Source: Kiritimatiellales bacterium
Lineage (GTDB): Bacteria > Verrucomicrobiota > Kiritimatiellia > Kiritimatiellales > Pontiellaceae
DNA: 7,896 bases
Assembly (NCBI GenBank): GCA_030588285.1
Contig: JAUUYK010000032.1
Coordinates: forward strand, 1 to 7,896
Reading direction: 5' to 3'
The notes beneath the pieces are model-generated. The model was not told the origin of the DNA. It searched no databases and worked only from the letters and a program-made list of their open reading frames with translations. This document shows, piece by piece, positions 6,255 through 7,896 of the stretch; the stretch's first letter is position 1, and each line of letters opens with the position of its first letter. The translations under genes were made by a program, and so were the position numbers.

Positions 6255-7034
6255 TTACATCATTAGCTTGCGGCGAATGAAGAGGATGCCACCACCAAAA
6301 ATTGCAACCATACCCAGTGTGGCTGGTTCTGGAACAGCCACGACCGTCAGGTTGTCGAAAGCGAAGGTGTCGCCGGCCAGTTTATCGACCGAACCAATTC
6401 TCCATGTGTAATAATCGTAGCCCGTCGTTCCAAGATCCACACCGGCGGCAAGCGATATCGTCGTCCAGGCGGAATCCGCAACGTCTGAGGCATGGATCTG
6501 CTTGGTGAATATTGTGGCTGCACCGTTAAGGACTGTCTCATTGTAGGCCGGAATAGCGGGTTGGGTACTCGCTCCACCAAACGTGAGTTCGGGGCTTGAA
6601 TCACCGTCATTCCATGCATAAAGTTCTGCATAGAGTCGCAGGTCAGAGCCTGCACCCTCGTTGAACATCACATCAAAATTGATGTTAACAAAACCCGTCG
6701 TTGCTTTGTCGTCTTGAGCAAACTGAAGAATGGCCCGAGTATTGATCTTTTCAGCAAAATTACTAATGAAGCTACCGTTACCGCCTGTTTCGTCGTATGC
6801 TGGAACGGCATCGTCGTTTGACCACACCCACTCGTTGACCCCAGCTTGAGTTCCCCCGTCGGCGATGACAGCGCCGGTCAGCGTATCCAGAGTGTATGCA
6901 AGGCCGCCGTTTCCCATACCATTCCGGATTACGACCGTTTCGAAATCTCCGTTGGCGACAATTGATGCGCTCGCGGAGGTGGCAATGCCGAGACATACTA
7001 CTCCGGCAACCAACATAACTTTGCTTTTGTTCAT
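6255..7034 (-). CDS. Secreted PEP-CTERM sorting-domain protein
   Basis: A 259-residue exported protein. Residues 1-24 form a signal peptide (KSK, hydrophobic VMLVAGVVCLGIATS, cleavage after ASA). The mature N-terminus has SIVANGDFE, a start common in PEP-CTERM proteins. The central part (about 30-230) is rich in Gly, Ala, Thr, Asp and aromatic residues, as in beta-sandwich (jelly-roll) carbohydrate-binding-like domains, ending DTFAFDNLTVVA. The C-terminus is the tripartite sorting signal: VPEPATLG (234-241), hydrophobic MVAIFGGGILFI, then the basic RRK (254-256). Exosortase is known to recognise and remove this tail, usually linked to extracellular polysaccharide production; no exosortase is in the window. 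The start is firm, with AAGGAG (7046-7041 on the minus strand) six bases before the ATG. It is monocistronic with its own promoter and terminator. The specific ligand or function is unknown. Confidence 0.9.
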   Translation of the reverse strand: MNKSKVMLVAGVVCLGIATSASASIVANGDFETVVIRNGMGNGGLAYTLDTLTGAVIADGGTQAGVNEWVWSNDDAVPAYDETGGNGSFISNFAEKINTRAILQFAQDDKATTGFVNINFDVMFNEGAGSDLRLYAELYAWNDGDSSPELTFGGASTQPAIPAYNETVLNGAATIFTKQIHASDVADSAWTTISLAAGVDLGTTGYDYYTWRIGSVDKLAGDTFAFDNLTVVAVPEPATLGMVAIFGGGILFIRRKLMM

Positions 7035-7081
7035 ATTTTTCTCCTTTTATATATGACCTAACATCGTTTTTTAGGCGATTA

Positions 7082-7110
7082 TTAGTACTCGCATCAAAAA
7101 CCTATTTCAA
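7082..7110 (-). promoter_or_regulatory. Putative promoter of the PEP-CTERM gene
   Basis: On the minus strand TTGAAA (7110-7105) and TACTAA (7087-7082) are 17 bases apart and would start transcription about 40 bases before the ATG. The -10 is poor against TATAAT but resembles the TACTAT of the tRNA promoter in this window. Confidence 0.4.
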
Positions 7111-7437
7111 TCGAGCGCCTTCATGAATACCCAGAACCCAACCCCTCGTCAAACCTTATTCAAAACTAGTTCTTTTAAGATGGATTATAAATTAAAATAG
7201 TCAGCTTACAAACTGAGCCCCCCCCATGCCGAAATAAACACTTCTTTAACATCTCCAGAAACAAACAAAAAGAGCGTCGGCTTGGTGCAAGAAAAAGCTA
7301 GAACCCCTACACGCAAGGCAAGTATTTGAATCAAAACGAACCCATTTTAACAGAAGATTTTTCAACACTAATGCGCCGATACTTAGAGCCTGTCCCAGCT
7401 AAGCCATCCCCTTTTTTTTCAGGGTCGATTCGTATGA
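7111..7437. other. AT-rich stretch with no recognisable gene
   Basis: I see no convincing coding region on either strand. It contains a run of C at 7217-7224 and a TTG-initiated 75-codon plus-strand frame (7326-7553) that lacks a ribosome binding site and family resemblance. The left end of the insertion sequence that carries the transposase at 7462 must lie in or near this stretch, for example around GAGCCTGTCC (7386-7395). That boundary cannot be fixed, because the right end is outside the window. Confidence 0.5.
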
Positions 7438-7452
7438 AGCTTCCGAACAAGA

Positions 7453-7468
7453 GAGGCGTTTTTGCCTC
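7453..7468 (+). other. Hairpin covering the candidate transposase start
   Basis: GAGGC (7453-7457) pairs with GCCTC (7464-7468) around a GTTTTT loop. The putative TTG start codon (7462-7464) lies in the loop and first stem base. Hairpins at transposase starts are known in some insertion sequences to limit translation from outside transcripts. Here the stem is only five base pairs. Confidence 0.3.
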
Positions 7469-7896
7469 CCTTGCTGGAAAGAGATGCTTTATACTTTTTG
7501 TTACTAAAGCAAAGAGAGGTGAAGCCCGCAGGGATCATCCACTTTCAACCTGAGTTTCGTCCAGCACTTCCTTGCGTTTTCGGAGCAAAAGATTATCGCA
7601 CGCTCCGCGCAACCCCGATCGAAATGGATCGGATACTGATCTTCACGGGGCTGGAGAATCGGATCAACTCGTATGAAAAGCCGATATTACCCCGACAACT
7701 TCCGCGCCATTACAAAACGCTTCGCCTTGCATTACAGCCACACTATTTTGCTGGCAATTACTGGTCTGTCATTTCGTGAGCTTTCGCAACGCATGGCCGA
7801 CAGCCATTTATTCCAATGGTTCACGTACACCGGATTTGTGGATGCGGTTCGTCCCGCATCCAAAAACACCCTGGAGCGTTTTGAAAAACTCTTTGA
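7462..7896 (+). pseudogene. Transposase, 5' part, frame-disrupted and truncated by the window edge
   Basis: Two overlapping plus-strand frames together look like one transposase. The first, from TTG 7462 to about 7670, reads PPLLERDALYFLLLKQREV, then HFQPEFRPALPCVFGAKDYR and IEMDRILIFTGLENRI. The second, one base shifted and open from 7640, has ATG 7673 and continues past the window edge: YYPDNFRAITKRFALHYSHT, then ITGLSFRELSQRMADSHLFQ, WFTYTGF and RPASKNTLERFEKLF. The pattern LSxRELxxRxADSxxFQWF followed by P-S-K-TLERF resembles the DUF772-type N-terminal domain of IS5/IS1182-like transposases. The family is a guess, and the catalytic DDE region lies outside. The change from the first to the second frame is +1, not the -1 typical of programmed shifting in insertion sequences, so decay or a sequencing error is likelier. 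The first frame runs on to a stop at 7777-7779 with unconvincing residues. An ATG in the third frame at 7434 could be the original start. Confidence 0.65.

Noticed and set aside
7326..7553. A 75-codon TTG-initiated plus-strand frame before the transposase
   Set aside because: It has no ribosome binding site and no recognisable domain. At most its middle part from ATG 7434 may be a remnant of the transposase N-terminus.
1..7896. CRISPR arrays, toxin-antitoxin or phage-defence genes
   Set aside because: I saw no regularly spaced repeats and no proteins of such families on either strand.

Overview
The window looks like a chromosomal segment of a Gram-negative environmental bacterium. The strongest clue is a secreted protein with a C-terminal PEP-CTERM sorting signal. 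Such proteins occur in bacteria that have an outer membrane and an exosortase, including many Verrucomicrobiota, Kiritimatiellota, Lentisphaerota, Planctomycetota and some Proteobacteria. The ComEC, Fur, 2[4Fe-4S] ferredoxin and HisC proteins fit this but do not narrow it further. A PVC-group host is my guess, not something the sequence proves.

Left part (1-3479), minus strand: three genes transcribed right to left and packed like an operon. They are a membrane-anchored TPR protein, a degenerate GT4-like glycosyltransferase (16 bp gap), and the N-terminal 350 residues of ComEC, the DNA-uptake channel (gap of about 37 bp). The window's left edge truncates comEC, which appears to use a TTG start.

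Middle (3613-4714): a 76-residue single-pass membrane protein with four cysteines (NqrM-like architecture) converges on a Fur-family metalloregulator. A hairpin terminator overlaps the end of the fur gene. Fur is divergent from a 56-residue two-cluster ferredoxin, and the intergenic region carries a 21-bp-period imperfect direct repeat and an extended -10 promoter. Together this is a small iron/redox island. The ferredoxin ends in a strong terminator.

Right-middle (4740-6023), minus strand: hisC (histidinol-phosphate aminotransferase), then a tRNA-Val(TAC) with its own promoter, an encoded CCA end and a long terminator hairpin.

Right part (6197-7110), minus strand: a monocistronic PEP-CTERM protein gene with promoter, strong ribosome binding site, signal peptide, sorting signal and terminator.

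Right end (7111-7896): about 330 bp with no recognisable gene, then the start of a transposase gene (DUF772-like pattern). It is broken across reading frames and runs off the window. This is probably a decaying insertion sequence. I found no CRISPR array, defence system or clearly undescribed system; most of the window is ordinary chromosomal content.
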